Position numbers and translations under genes: made by a program | Part shown: positions 36,401 to 46,598 of the stretch, in pieces | Numbering within the stretch: position 1 is the stretch's first letter | Layout of the letters: each line of letters opens with the position of its first letter | Notes under the pieces: generated by a model | Databases searched by the model: none | What the model saw: only the letters and a program-made list of their open reading frames with translations | Told to the model about the DNA's origin: nothing | Assembly (NCBI RefSeq): GCF_003024605.1 | Contig: NZ_PYJQ01000005.1 | Coordinates: forward strand, 434,001 to 498,000 | Source: Rhizobium sp. JAB6 | GTDB taxonomy: Bacteria; Pseudomonadota; Alphaproteobacteria; Rhizobiales; Rhizobiaceae | Length of the DNA stretch: 64,000 nt | Direction: 5' to 3'

Positions 36401-37558
36401 GTGTTTTCCCTATCCAAGCGCAGCGATGTCGAACCTTTCCATGCCATGGACGTCCTGGCGGAAGCGACGCGGAGACGCCAGGCTGGGCACGCGGTCATTT
36501 CCATGGCTGTCGGACAGCCGTCCCATCCCGCACCCCAGGCAGCGTTGGAGGCAGCGCGTGCGGCTCTCGGCCATGGGCGCATCGGCTATACGGATGCGCT
36601 CGGCACTCTGGCGCTGCGGCAGGCACTTTCCACCCATTATCAGGCGCGCCATGGCTTGAGCATCGATCCCAAACGCATTGCGATCACGACCGGATCGTCG
36701 GCCGGATTCAACCTTGCCTTCCTGACCCTGTTCGATGCCGGCGACAGCGTCGCCATCGCCCGGCCGGGCTATCCGGCTTACCGGAATATTCTGGCCGCAC
36801 TCGGTCTCGATGTCGTCGAAGTGCCGGTCACCGAGGAAACGCAGTTCACGCTCACGCCCGAGAGTCTCGAGGCAGCACAGGCGGCAAGCGGCAAGCGGCT
36901 GAAGGGCGTGCTGCTGGCAAGCCCCGCCAATCCCACCGGCACCGTGACGAGCAGGGCGGCTTTGAAGGCGCTCGCCGATTATTGTGCGGATCGCTCCATC
37001 GCCTTCATCTCCGACGAGATCTACCACGGCTTGACCTTCGTCGGCGAGGAGACCAGTGCGCTGGAGCTGACGGACGAGGCGATCGTCATCAATTCCTTCT
37101 CTAAATATTATTGTATGACCGGCTGGCGCATCGGCTGGATGGTTTTGCCGGAACGGCTGGTTCGCCCCATCGAACGAGTGGCTCAGAGCCTTTATATCTC
37201 CGCACCGGAACTGTCGCAAATTGCCGCCGAGGCGGCGCTCGGCGCCGGCGCCGAACTGGATGTTTATCGTGAGAGCTATCGCCGCAACCGCGATTTCCTC
37301 ATGCGCCGGCTGCCGGAAATCGGCCTTCGCATTGCCTCGCCGATGGATGGCGCCTTTTACGCCTATGTCGATGTCAGCCGCTTCACGAACGACAGCATGG
37401 CCTTTGCCCGCAAGATGCTGGCCGAAATCAATGTCGCCGCCACTCCTGGCCTCGATTTCGATCCGCTGGAAGGACATCGCGCCATGCGTTTTTCCTATGC
37501 CGGCTCGAATGCCGAGATCGAGGAAGCCACCGAACGCATGGCCGCCTGGCTGAAATAG
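36401..37558 (+). CDS. Class I/II pyridoxal-phosphate aminotransferase
   Basis: A 385-residue PLP enzyme of fold type I. It shows AITTGSSAGFNLAFL, the aspartate motif ASPANPTG, FISDEIYHGLTF and the PLP-binding lysine in NSFSKYYCMTGWRIGW. The closing MRFSYAGSNAEIEEA is typical. It starts at GTG 36401. The substrate cannot be told from sequence; the family includes aspartate and alanine-type transferases. A bidirectional terminator lies between it and rne. Confidence 0.9.
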   Translation: MFSLSKRSDVEPFHAMDVLAEATRRRQAGHAVISMAVGQPSHPAPQAALEAARAALGHGRIGYTDALGTLALRQALSTHYQARHGLSIDPKRIAITTGSSAGFNLAFLTLFDAGDSVAIARPGYPAYRNILAALGLDVVEVPVTEETQFTLTPESLEAAQAASGKRLKGVLLASPANPTGTVTSRAALKALADYCADRSIAFISDEIYHGLTFVGEETSALELTDEAIVINSFSKYYCMTGWRIGWMVLPERLVRPIERVAQSLYISAPELSQIAAEAALGAGAELDVYRESYRRNRDFLMRRLPEIGLRIASPMDGAFYAYVDVSRFTNDSMAFARKMLAEINVAATPGLDFDPLEGHRAMRFSYAGSNAEIEEATERMAAWLK

Positions 37559-37684
37559 AATCCGCAATCAATGGCTTGGGCGAACTTGCGGAAGCACTTT
37601 CGCAAGTGGGGAATCCATGCGCCTTGCTCGATCTGTTTCAGGTGCTTAGGCAGGGACTGCGAATAAATTGGGTGGCGGAAACGA

Positions 37685-37716
37685 AAAATCCGGCCGCGTC
37701 GCCACGGCCGGATTTT
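37685..37716. terminator. Bidirectional intrinsic terminator
   Basis: AAAATCCGGCCG and CGGCCGGATTTT around an 8-base loop, between the convergent aminotransferase (+) and rne (-) genes. A/T tracts flank both sides. Confidence 0.9.
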
Positions 37717-37741
37717 GTCGGATCATTTCCTGATGGGCTTC

Positions 37742-40639
37742 TTAAAAGAAGCCGCGGCGCTGCCACCAGCCTGCCTTTTTCGGCTTGGCCGGCTCTCCGT
37801 CGCTCTCACCCCCTTCGTTGGTACGGGTGGATTTCACCACCGGAGCGGAGGAGGAAACGTTGGATTCGCGGTTGGCGCGGGCCGGCTTGGCTGCGTCCTC
37901 AGCCGCTTCGGGTGCTGCCGCCTCCGCCGAATTGTCCAGGGCTTCGGTGGTCTCGGCGACCGCTTCTGCTTCGGCATCTGCTGCGGGCGCGTCGTCGACC
38001 ACGGGCGTCTCGACCGGCGATGCGTCGACAGTCTTTGCCTTGCGGCGACCGCGGCCCTTGGCGGGCTTCACATCTTCGGTGACGGTCGCTGCCGTCTCGA
38101 CGGCTGCCATGGCCGGCTGCGCCTCGACGGCGGCTTCGCCTTCGGCAACCGCGATCTCGGCCACCGTTACGGTTGCTTCGTCGCCGTCTTCGGCGTCATT
38201 CTCATCGGCTTCGCCGGAGTCGGCCTCCTCGCCTGCAGCCGTGTGTTCGTTGCCTTCGTTTTCACGATTGCGTCGGCCACCACGCTTGCCGCGACGGCGG
38301 CGCTTGCGCTTTTGCTGCGCGTCATCCTCACCGCCGGCGGACGCGGCATTGTCTGTGCCGGCATCAGCGTCGTCGTCGTCACCTTCTTCCCCGTCCGCGT
38401 CCTCGGCGATATTGGCCACGGAGCCATCTTCGGAAGCCGGAGCGCCTTGGATATCATTGCCGCGACCACGACGCCGGCGACGGCGCTTGCGCTTGCGGTT
38501 GCCGTCATTGCCTTCAGAGCGGGCGGTAGGCTGCTGCTCGGTGCTTGCAGCCTTTTCTTCCAGTTCTTCGTCTTCATCCTCATCGGCTTCGATAACGATA
38601 TCGTCGTCATCATCGTCCGGGATGGCTGCGAAGTTGAACAGGCTTTCGATCTTCACCGGATTGGCGACCGGCTCGCCGCGGTCGATCGCGAAGTGCTGCG
38701 TGCCGACGGCATTGTCGGCATCGATGACGATCGCGACGCCGAAGCGGCTTTCGTAATCGATGATCGTCTGGCGCTTGTGGTTGAGCAGGTAGAGCGCGAT
38801 GTCCGGTGTGGTACGCACGGTGATGTCGTGCGTCGTGTTCTTGAGCAGATATTCCTCGATGCCGCGCAGGACGTGGAGGGCAACCGAAGACTGCGAGCGG
38901 ACGTGACCCGTGCCGCCGCAATGCGAGCAGATCTGCGTTGTACTTTCGAGAACCGAAGCGCGGATGCGCTGGCGCGACATTTCTAGAAGGCCGAAATGCG
39001 AGATACGGCCGACCTGGATACGGGCGCGGTCGTTCTTCAGGCATTCCTTCAGCTTCTTCTCGACGGCGCGGTTGTTGCGCTTCTCTTCCATGTCGATGAA
39101 GTCAATGACGATCAGGCCGGCAAGGTCGCGCAGACGCAGCTGGCGCGCGATTTCCTCGGCCGCTTCCAGGTTCGTCTGGAGAGCGGTGTCTTCGATCGAA
39201 TGTTCGCGGGTCGAGCGGCCGGAGTTGACGTCGATCGAAACCAGCGCTTCCGTCTGGTTCATGATCAGGTAGCCGCCTGAACGCAGCGTCACCTGCGGCT
39301 GCAGCATGCGGTCGAGCTGCGCCTCGATGCCGGAGCGCGAGAAGATCGGATGGATGTCGCGATAGGGCTGAACCACCTTGGCGTGGCTCGGCATCAGCAT
39401 CTTCATGAAGTCCTTCGCTTCACGATAGCCTTCTTCGCCGGCAACGATGATCTCGCTGATATCCTTGTTGTAGAGGTCGCGGATCGAGCGCTTGATCAGG
39501 CTGCCTTCTTCATAGACAAGGCATGGCGCGGTCGAAGCCAGCGTCAGCGTGCGAACGTTTTCCCAAAGGCGCATCAGATATTCGAAATCGCGCTTGACCT
39601 CGACCTTGGTGCGGTTGGCACCGGCGGTACGCAGGATGACGCCCATGCCCTGCGGCACTTCGAGCATCTTGGCGATTTCCTTCAGGCGCTTGCGGTCCTG
39701 CGGATTGGTGATCTTGCGGGAAATACCGCCGCCGCGCGCCGTGTTCGGCATCAGCACCGAATAGCGGCCGGCGAGAGAGAGATAGGTGGTGAGCGCCGCG
39801 CCCTTGTTGCCGCGCTCTTCCTTGGCCACCTGCACCAGCAGAATCTGGCGGCGCTTGATGACTTCCTGGATGCGGTACTGCTTGCGCGGCTTGCGCTGGG
39901 CCCGATCGGGAACTTCTTCCATCGCGTCTTCGGCGCCGACGGATTCGATGACTTCCTCTTCATGGTCATGATCGTCGTCATCGTCGTCGTCATCGCGGCG
40001 GCGCTTGGAGGTCGCGACGTCTTCGGAGATCGAATCGGTTTCGACCATCGCAGCCATTTCGCCCGACGGTCCTTCCTCGTCCTCGCCCGGCGCATCGACG
40101 GCGGCCGTTGCTTCCGGAGCGGGGGCTTCTTCGGCTGCGGCTTTCTTGCGGCTGCGGCGCGGCTTTGCCTTCTTGGCGGGCGCTGCCTCTTCCGCGGCTT
40201 CGACTGCCTCCGAGGCTGGAGCCTCTTCCGCGATTGCGGCCGGCACTGCGGCTTCTTCGCCCTGCGTCGGGACGATACCGATATCGGGCTGTTCCTGCTG
40301 CGAAAGATCGAGCGCGGTTTCGACATGCTCGACATCGTCGTCGCGGCGATGCTCTTCGGCCTCCGCCTTCAGAAGCGCCTGCCGGTCGGCCAGCGGAATC
40401 TGGTAATAATCGGGGTGGATTTCGGCAAAGGCGAGGAAACCATGCCGGTTGCCGCCGTAGTCAACGAAAGCGGCCTGAAGCGAAGGTTCTACCCGCGTTA
40501 CCTTTGCAAGATAGATGTTGCCGCGAATTTGCTTCTTGTGCTGGGACTCGAAGTCAAATTCTTCTATGCGGTTCCCGCGAACGACAACGACGCGCGTCTC
40601 TTCCTCGTGAGACGCATCGATAAGCATTTTGTCTGCCAT
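37742..40639 (-). CDS. rne: Ribonuclease E/G
   Basis: The main endoribonuclease for mRNA decay and rRNA processing, and scaffold of the degradosome. The 965-residue protein has an S1-containing N-terminal half, interrupted by a long acidic/Ala/Lys-rich insert between residues of about 90 and 235. The catalytic DNase I-like domain carries VSIDVNSG and VIDFIDMEEKRN (metal Asp residues). The zinc-link is CSHCGG, and the C-terminal region is Arg/acidic-rich, ending KKAGWWQRRGFF. GGAG lies upstream of ATG 40639. The leader carries four tandem hairpins. Confidence 0.95.
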   Translation of the reverse strand: MADKMLIDASHEEETRVVVVRGNRIEEFDFESQHKKQIRGNIYLAKVTRVEPSLQAAFVDYGGNRHGFLAFAEIHPDYYQIPLADRQALLKAEAEEHRRDDDVEHVETALDLSQQEQPDIGIVPTQGEEAAVPAAIAEEAPASEAVEAAEEAAPAKKAKPRRSRKKAAAEEAPAPEATAAVDAPGEDEEGPSGEMAAMVETDSISEDVATSKRRRDDDDDDDDHDHEEEVIESVGAEDAMEEVPDRAQRKPRKQYRIQEVIKRRQILLVQVAKEERGNKGAALTTYLSLAGRYSVLMPNTARGGGISRKITNPQDRKRLKEIAKMLEVPQGMGVILRTAGANRTKVEVKRDFEYLMRLWENVRTLTLASTAPCLVYEEGSLIKRSIRDLYNKDISEIIVAGEEGYREAKDFMKMLMPSHAKVVQPYRDIHPIFSRSGIEAQLDRMLQPQVTLRSGGYLIMNQTEALVSIDVNSGRSTREHSIEDTALQTNLEAAEEIARQLRLRDLAGLIVIDFIDMEEKRNNRAVEKKLKECLKNDRARIQVGRISHFGLLEMSRQRIRASVLESTTQICSHCGGTGHVRSQSSVALHVLRGIEEYLLKNTTHDITVRTTPDIALYLLNHKRQTIIDYESRFGVAIVIDADNAVGTQHFAIDRGEPVANPVKIESLFNFAAIPDDDDDDIVIEADEDEDEELEEKAASTEQQPTARSEGNDGNRKRKRRRRRRGRGNDIQGAPASEDGSVANIAEDADGEEGDDDDADAGTDNAASAGGEDDAQQKRKRRRRGKRGGRRNRENEGNEHTAAGEEADSGEADENDAEDGDEATVTVAEIAVAEGEAAVEAQPAMAAVETAATVTEDVKPAKGRGRRKAKTVDASPVETPVVDDAPAADAEAEAVAETTEALDNSAEAAAPEAAEDAAKPARANRESNVSSSAPVVKSTRTNEGGESDGEPAKPKKAGWWQRRGFF

Positions 40640-40863
40640 GAAAGCTGTGCTCCTCGGCGCAGACAGTCGGATGGGGGCCTGCCTGTCGCTGGGACAGGCT
40701 GGATGTGATCCGCCATTGCTGCACCGGATAATGAAAGTCGCGATTGGTTCGGCGATGACAGCATCCAGACGGCAGCCGGGGCATCATTTCCCTGGGGTCT
40801 GTTGACTTTTTGAAAAAGCTGCTGCGGTGACATCCGTAACCAAGCGAGATCGACTATGCCTTA

Positions 40864-40951
40864 GACCCACAAATGGGTCCGATGAATGTGCTCTCTAAAG
40901 AGCGTTTGGTGGCTCTCCACCGATGAATTTCCCGTTTGAAGCCGGAAATTC
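40864..40951 (-). promoter_or_regulatory. Structured rne leader: four tandem hairpins
   Basis: Four perfect hairpins sit within 90 bases: GACCCA/TGGGTC (40864-40879), GCTCT/AGAGC (40890-40903), GGTGG/CCACC (40908-40921) and GAATTTCC/GGAAATTC (40925-40951). They lie about 225-310 bases upstream of rne. RNase E controls its own mRNA through leader stems in E. coli; whether these serve that role here is inference. A small RNA is the other option. Confidence 0.6.
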
Positions 40952-41316
40952 AGATATCCACTGTTTCGAGCAGAAGTACTGCAGACGGCGGATGAATGCC
41001 GCTTATTGGCGCCTGGTACTCGAGGCGGCTGCCTTTGCGACGACTCTATCCCGTCAACACTTCTACCCTAATATGCGTTGTATGTTTTATCTGTCACAAT
41101 AGCAAGGGAAAAGCCAAGTATGCCATAATATTGATGGATTCGTCGGATGATGAGGACGCGGGAGAGTGTCTTGTCGATTCGTCTCCCGGGCATCATCGAT
41201 GCAGCCATCAGGTCAAACCTGGTTCCCGTTATTGGGACTTCAAAATCAACGTCGAAACCAATATGGGGCGCGTTGGGCACTTGGTAAAGGGATTGCGGCA
41301 TGTGGCGGAGATTGGC

Positions 41317-42531
41317 GTGAGGGCTTTGCGATTTGCGGCAGCGGCCTTCGCTCTGGTAAGTCTCGTTTCGGTTTCGACATTTGCGCCGGCAGTGGCGGCA
41401 GATGATTCCGTGCTGGCCTATGGCGCCCGCATCGCCGGTGACGATGCCCGCACGCGGATCGTCATCGACATGGATCGGGCTCCTACCTTCACGGTTCACT
41501 ACCTCGACAATCCCGTCCGCGTCGTCGTCGATCTCCCGTCAACTGCATTCGGCTTTCCCGCTGGCAGTCTCAAGCCGGCCGGTCTTTTCAAGGATATCCG
41601 CTACGGCACGATGGATGCGGATAGCGCCCGCATCGTGCTGACGGCAAAGAAACCGGTAAAGCTGGTTACGGCCAAGGTTCAGGCCGATGAGAGCGGTAAG
41701 GGGCAGCGCCTCGTGTTGGATGCCGAGATGCTGCCGGCCGAACAGTTTGCCGAGCTGGTGAAGAAGCAGAGCTGGACGAGTGACGATACCGCAAAGAATG
41801 TCGGCGCGGTCGAGCCGACGCAGAAGGCCGATCCGAATGTGTTCCTTGTTGCGGTCGATGCCGGTCACGGCGGCATCGACGCCGGCGCGACCGGTACGGA
41901 CGGCGTCACGCAGGAAAAGGACATCACGCTCGCATTTGCGAAGATGTTTGCCGACAAGCTGAATGCGCAGCCCGGCATCAAGGCTTTTCTGACGCGCGAC
42001 AAGGATCAGTATCTGTCCCTGTCCGAACGTGTGACGATCGCCCGGCAGAATCGCGCCTCGCTCTTCATCTCGCTGCATGCCGATACGCTGAAGCAGAAGG
42101 ATATCCGCGGCGCGACCGTCTATACCATCTCGGACAAGGCGTCGGACCGGCTCGCCGGCGAAGTGGCCGATCGTGAAAACAACTCCGATCAGATTGCCGG
42201 CGCCGAGGCTCAGACGCAGCCGGCCGCCGTCAACGACATTCTGATGGATCTGACGCGCCGCGAGACCCAGGCCTTTTCCATCTCGCTGGCGCAGGATGTG
42301 CTGTCCTCGTTCAATGGTCAGATCGCCATGATCAACAATCCGCATCGCCATGCAGGTTTCCAGGTCCTGACGGCGCCCGACGTACCTTCGATCCTGCTCG
42401 AGCTCGGCTTTCTCTCCAACAAGGAGGATGAAAAGCTGCTGCTCGATCCGACTTGGCGCGGGAAGGTAGCCGACCGTCTGACGGAGGCGGTGAAACAGTA
42501 TCGCGTATCGATCATCGCAAACGGTGGCTGA
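41317..42531 (+). CDS. N-acetylmuramoyl-L-alanine amidase (AmiC-like) with AMIN domain
   Basis: Periplasmic amidase that cuts between the MurNAc and the stem peptide during cell separation. The GTG at 41317 is preceded by GGCGGAG at six bases and gives a clean signal peptide (MRALRFAAAAFALV...AVAADD). An upstream ATG (41263) adds 18 residues without improving the signal. An AMIN domain (residues of about 30-130) is followed by an amidase_3 domain with metal ligands in VDAGHGGIDAG, the LHAD motif and LLELGFLSN. It precedes mrcA, another cell-wall gene, by 257 bases. Confidence 0.92.
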   Translation: MRALRFAAAAFALVSLVSVSTFAPAVAADDSVLAYGARIAGDDARTRIVIDMDRAPTFTVHYLDNPVRVVVDLPSTAFGFPAGSLKPAGLFKDIRYGTMDADSARIVLTAKKPVKLVTAKVQADESGKGQRLVLDAEMLPAEQFAELVKKQSWTSDDTAKNVGAVEPTQKADPNVFLVAVDAGHGGIDAGATGTDGVTQEKDITLAFAKMFADKLNAQPGIKAFLTRDKDQYLSLSERVTIARQNRASLFISLHADTLKQKDIRGATVYTISDKASDRLAGEVADRENNSDQIAGAEAQTQPAAVNDILMDLTRRETQAFSISLAQDVLSSFNGQIAMINNPHRHAGFQVLTAPDVPSILLELGFLSNKEDEKLLLDPTWRGKVADRLTEAVKQYRVSIIANGG

Positions 42532-42788
42532 CGGCTCCGGATAGAACGATTGCCGTGGCTTCCATGTAACAGCAATGTACTTTAGAACTGGATCAAATTG
42601 GAATGTCGGCCACGAGCCCTATTTTGCTCACATTCCCGCCGTTACAGCGAAGTATCATTTGCTCGCGTATGACGCACGGCTTTGTCCCATTGCCGTCTTG
42701 CATTCACGCCGCGAGCGTGCAAAACGCCCGTGACTATGCGATGATCTCGCGCACGTGCCGCATGAAGAACAAGCACCGGTAGTATCAG

Positions 42789-45251
42789 ATGATCAGACTG
42801 ATTGGATATTTCTTTGGCCTCGGCTGCCTCCTGTTTCTGGGTGCGGCGGCTGCGGCTGCCATCTATCTGAGCGTGGTCTCGAAGGAACTGCCCGATTATG
42901 AGGTGCTTGCCAAATACGCGCCGCCGGTAACGACGCGCATTCACGCCGGCAACGGCGCGCTGATGAAGGAATATTCGCGCGAGAACCGGCTTTTCGTGCC
43001 GATCCAGGCCATTCCCGATCGCGTCAAGGCGGCCTTCCTTTCGGCCGAAGACAAGAATTTCTATAATCATCCGGGTGTCGATGTCGGCGGCCTTATCCGC
43101 GCCGTGGCCGTGAACCTGCAGAATATCGGTTCGGGTCGCCGCTTCGTCGGTGCGTCCACCATCACGCAGCAGGTCGCCAAGAACTTCCTGCTTTCGGCCG
43201 ACCAGACGTTCGACCGCAAGATCAAGGAAGCGATTCTCTCTTTCCGCATCGAACAGGCTTACAGCAAGGACAAGATTCTTGAGCTTTACCTGAACGAAAT
43301 CTATTTCGGCCTGAACTCCTACGGCATCGCCGGCGCCGCGCTGACCTATTTCGACAAGTCGGTCAACGAGCTGACCATCGCCGAATCGGCCTATCTGGCA
43401 TCGCTTCCGAAAGGTCCGTCGAACTACAATCCGTTCCGCCGCGCCGAGGCGGCGCTCACCCGCCGCAACTGGGTGATCGACCGCATGGTCGAGAACGGCT
43501 ATGTCAGCCAGAGCGATGGCGAAGAAGCGAAGAAGCAGCCGCTGGGCGTCGTGCCGCCGAAGAGCGGCCCGTCGCTGTTCGCCTCCGATTATTTTGCCGA
43601 GGAAGTTCGCCGCCAGCTGATCGACCAATATGGCGAAAAGACCCTCTACGAAGGCGGTCTTTCCGTTCGCACCTCGCTCGACCCGCAGATGCAGCTCGAA
43701 GCTCGCAAGGCCCTTCAGGATGGTCTGGTCGATTATGATGAGCGCCGCGGCTATCGTGGCCCGATCAAGCAGATTGCGACTTCGCAGGATTGGGGCGCCG
43801 AGCTCGCCAAGGTTCCAAGCCTGAGCGACGTGCCGGAATGGAAGGTTGCCGTCGTCCTTTCCGTATCCGATCAAGGCGTCGATATCGGTCTCCAGCCCCG
43901 CGTCGATGCCGCCGGCAAGGTATCGACGGAGCGCACGCGCGGCACGATCGCTCCCGCCGACATGCGCTGGGCCTATCGCTCGGCCGGCGGCAAGTCTGCC
44001 AAATCGCCAAGCGGCGTCCTGAGCCCAGGCGACGTGATTTACGTGCAGAAGACCGGCAATGCCGATTCGAGCAGCTATCGCCTGCGCCAGCCGCCGAAGG
44101 TGCAGGGCGGTCTCGTGGCCATGGACCCGCACACCGGCCGTGTGCTCGCAATGGTGGGCGGCTTCTCCTACGCGCAGTCGGAATTCAACCGTGCCACCCA
44201 GGCGAAACGCCAGCCGGGCTCGTCCTTTAAGCCCTTCGTTTACGCCGCCGCCATGGACAATGGCTATACGCCGGCCTCCGTCATTCTCGACGATCCTGTG
44301 CAGATCACGCTCAGCAACGGCGATGTCTGGAAGCCGACGAACTACGAAGGCGAGGGCGGTGGCGTCCATACGCTTCGTTTCGCGATTGAACACTCGCGCA
44401 ACCTGATGACGGTCCGTCTTGCGTCCGACATGGGCATGCCGCTGGTTGCGGAATATGCCGAGCGTTTCGGCATTTACGATCATATGAACCCCGTGCTCGC
44501 CATGTCGCTCGGTGCCGGCGAAACAACGGTGCTGCGCATGGTTTCGGCTTATTCGGTCATCGCCAACGGCGGCAAGCAGATCAAGCCGACGCTGATCGAC
44601 CGGATCCAGGATCGCTACGGCAAGACCATCTTCAAGCATGAAGAGCGCGTCTGCGACAGTTGCAACGTCAGTGCCTGGCAGAATCAGGAAGAGCCCGTCA
44701 TCGCCGACAACCGCGAACAGGTGCTCGATCCGATGACGGCCTATCAAGTCACGTCGATGATGCAGGGCGTCGTCATCCGCGGCACGGCGGCCGGCAAGAT
44801 CAAGCTCAATACCGATGTCGCCGGCAAGACCGGCACCACCAACGATGAGAAGGACGCCTGGTTCGTCGGCTACACGCCGAGCCTGGTTGCCGGCCTTTAC
44901 ATCGGATATGACACACCGTCCACGCTCGGCCGCGGCGGCACCGGCGGCGCGCTTGCGGCACCGATCTTCAACGAGTTCATGCAGGCTGCGACCAAGAACC
45001 AGCCGCCGGAGAAATTCCAGGTGCCCGCCGGCATGACGATGGTTGCAGTCAACCGTGCGACCGGCATGGCCGCGCAGCCCGGCGAGCCGAATGCCATCAT
45101 GGAAGCCTTCAAGCCCGGCACGGGTCCGGCTACCAGCCTGCAGGTCATCGGCGGCGGCGATGCCGCGGCTCAGGTGGCACCGGAGGAAATCCTGCGCACG
45201 TCGCCCCAGGCAAACCAGGCTGTTACCTCCGGAGCGGGCGGTCTTTTCTGA
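42789..45251 (+). CDS. mrcA: Penicillin-binding protein 1A (transglycosylase/transpeptidase)
   Basis: Bifunctional class A PBP of 820 residues that polymerises and cross-links peptidoglycan. An N-terminal membrane anchor is followed by the transglycosylase domain (EDKNFYNHPGVDVGG, GASTITQQVAKNFLL), an OB-like linker, and the transpeptidase domain with SxxK in PGSSFKPFVY, SRN in EHSRNLMTV and KTG in AGKTGTTND. It lies between the amidase and prfB on the plus strand. Confidence 0.96.
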   Translation: MIRLIGYFFGLGCLLFLGAAAAAAIYLSVVSKELPDYEVLAKYAPPVTTRIHAGNGALMKEYSRENRLFVPIQAIPDRVKAAFLSAEDKNFYNHPGVDVGGLIRAVAVNLQNIGSGRRFVGASTITQQVAKNFLLSADQTFDRKIKEAILSFRIEQAYSKDKILELYLNEIYFGLNSYGIAGAALTYFDKSVNELTIAESAYLASLPKGPSNYNPFRRAEAALTRRNWVIDRMVENGYVSQSDGEEAKKQPLGVVPPKSGPSLFASDYFAEEVRRQLIDQYGEKTLYEGGLSVRTSLDPQMQLEARKALQDGLVDYDERRGYRGPIKQIATSQDWGAELAKVPSLSDVPEWKVAVVLSVSDQGVDIGLQPRVDAAGKVSTERTRGTIAPADMRWAYRSAGGKSAKSPSGVLSPGDVIYVQKTGNADSSSYRLRQPPKVQGGLVAMDPHTGRVLAMVGGFSYAQSEFNRATQAKRQPGSSFKPFVYAAAMDNGYTPASVILDDPVQITLSNGDVWKPTNYEGEGGGVHTLRFAIEHSRNLMTVRLASDMGMPLVAEYAERFGIYDHMNPVLAMSLGAGETTVLRMVSAYSVIANGGKQIKPTLIDRIQDRYGKTIFKHEERVCDSCNVSAWQNQEEPVIADNREQVLDPMTAYQVTSMMQGVVIRGTAAGKIKLNTDVAGKTGTTNDEKDAWFVGYTPSLVAGLYIGYDTPSTLGRGGTGGALAAPIFNEFMQAATKNQPPEKFQVPAGMTMVAVNRATGMAAQPGEPNAIMEAFKPGTGPATSLQVIGGGDAAAQVAPEEILRTSPQANQAVTSGAGGLF

Positions 45252-45376
45252 TCCTTTCCGATTTGTCGATCATCACGCCGCGGGGCTTTACAGCAGCGGC
45301 ATGTATATCTATGTCACCAGCACTCTTGGAATTGGATGACCGCTTGCCTTGAGCGGTGAACTGAAGAAGTGGGATT

Positions 45377-46508
45377 ATGCGAGCCGAAATCGAGAAAGTA
45401 GTCGATGAAACCAAGCAGGCTATCACCCTGCTGAGGAGGCATCTTTGACTGGGACCAGGCGATAAGACGACTGGACTGGTTGAACAATAAATCAGAGGAT
45501 CCGACCCTCTGGAACGACGCTGCCGAGGCGCAGAAGCTGATGCGCGAGCGCCAGCAGCTTGACGATGGCATCAGCGGCGTGCGCGCGCTGGAACAGCAAC
45601 TTGCCGACAATGTCGAGCTGATCGAGCTTGGCGAGGAAGAGGGCGACGCCGATGTCGTTCGCGAAGCTGAAGAAGCGCTCAAGGGCTTGAAGGCGGAAGC
45701 CGCGCGCCGGCAGGTGGAAGCCATGCTCTCGGGCGAGGCGGATGCCAACGATACCTATCTTGAAGTCCACTCCGGCGCCGGCGGCACCGAAAGCCAGGAC
45801 TGGGCGAACATGCTCTTGCGCATGTATACCCGCTGGGCCGAGCGTCAGCGCTTCAAGGTGGAACTGCTGGAAGTCCATGACGGCGAAGAAGCCGGCATCA
45901 AGTCCGCGACCCTGCTCATCAAGGGACACAATGCCTATGGCTGGCTGAAGACCGAATCGGGTGTGCATCGCCTGGTGCGCATCTCGCCCTATGACAGCAA
46001 TGCGCGCCGTCACACGTCGTTCTCGTCGATCTGGGTTTATCCTGTTGTCGACGACTCGATCCAGATCGAGATCAACGAGAGCGATTGCCGCATCGATACC
46101 TACCGTTCATCGGGCGCCGGCGGCCAGCACGTCAACACGACCGATTCGGCCGTGCGCATCACGCACATCCCCACGGGGATCGTCGTGCAGTGCCAGCAGG
46201 AGCGCTCGCAGCACAAGAACCGCGCCAAGGCCTGGGACATGCTGCGCGCCCGCATGTATGAGGCCGAATTGATGAAGCGGGAAGAGGCTGCCAACGCCGA
46301 AGCCGCCTCCAAGACGGACATCGGCTGGGGGCACCAGATCCGCTCCTACGTCCTGCAGCCTTATCAGCTGGTAAAGGATCTGCGCACCGGCGTTTCCAGC
46401 ACGGCGCCAGGCGACGTTCTGGACGGTGATCTCAATGAGTTCATGGAAGCTGCCCTTGCGCACCGCATCAGCGGCGCCGCCGATGCCGTCGTGGACGACG
46501 TCGAATAG
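45377..46508 (+). CDS. prfB: Peptide chain release factor 2 (programmed +1 frameshift)
   Basis: RF2 recognises UGA and UAA. Codons 1-23 ([23 protein letters not shown]) run from ATG 45377 to an in-frame TGA at 45446-45448. A +1 slip at CTT-TGA-C continues as [22 protein letters not shown] to the stop at 46506-46508, giving 376 residues, the usual RF2 length. The catalytic GGQ is in [16 protein letters not shown]. The stop-codon recognition motif reads SPY ([15 protein letters not shown]) instead of E. coli SPF. Autoregulation by frameshifting is well known for the family. Confidence 0.95.
45434..45449 (+). promoter_or_regulatory. prfB programmed frameshift site
   Basis: An internal Shine-Dalgarno-like AGGAGG (45434-45439) sits three bases before the slippery CTT TGA C (45443-45449). 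This matches the classic prfB spacing and stimulates the +1 shift when RF2 is scarce. Confidence 0.93.
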
Positions 46509-46530
46509 GGTCGCGTCCGTTCGAGCATAG

Positions 46531-46557
46531 AAAAAGCCCCGGCGACGGGGCTTTTTT
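46531..46557. terminator. Bidirectional terminator between prfB and nadK
   Basis: AAAAAGCCCC and GGGGCTTTTTT stem between convergent prfB (+) and nadK (-). Confidence 0.93.
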
Positions 46558-46598
46558 CATGGTGCATTGGCGTCTTGGGCCTGATGCAAATATCTCAC

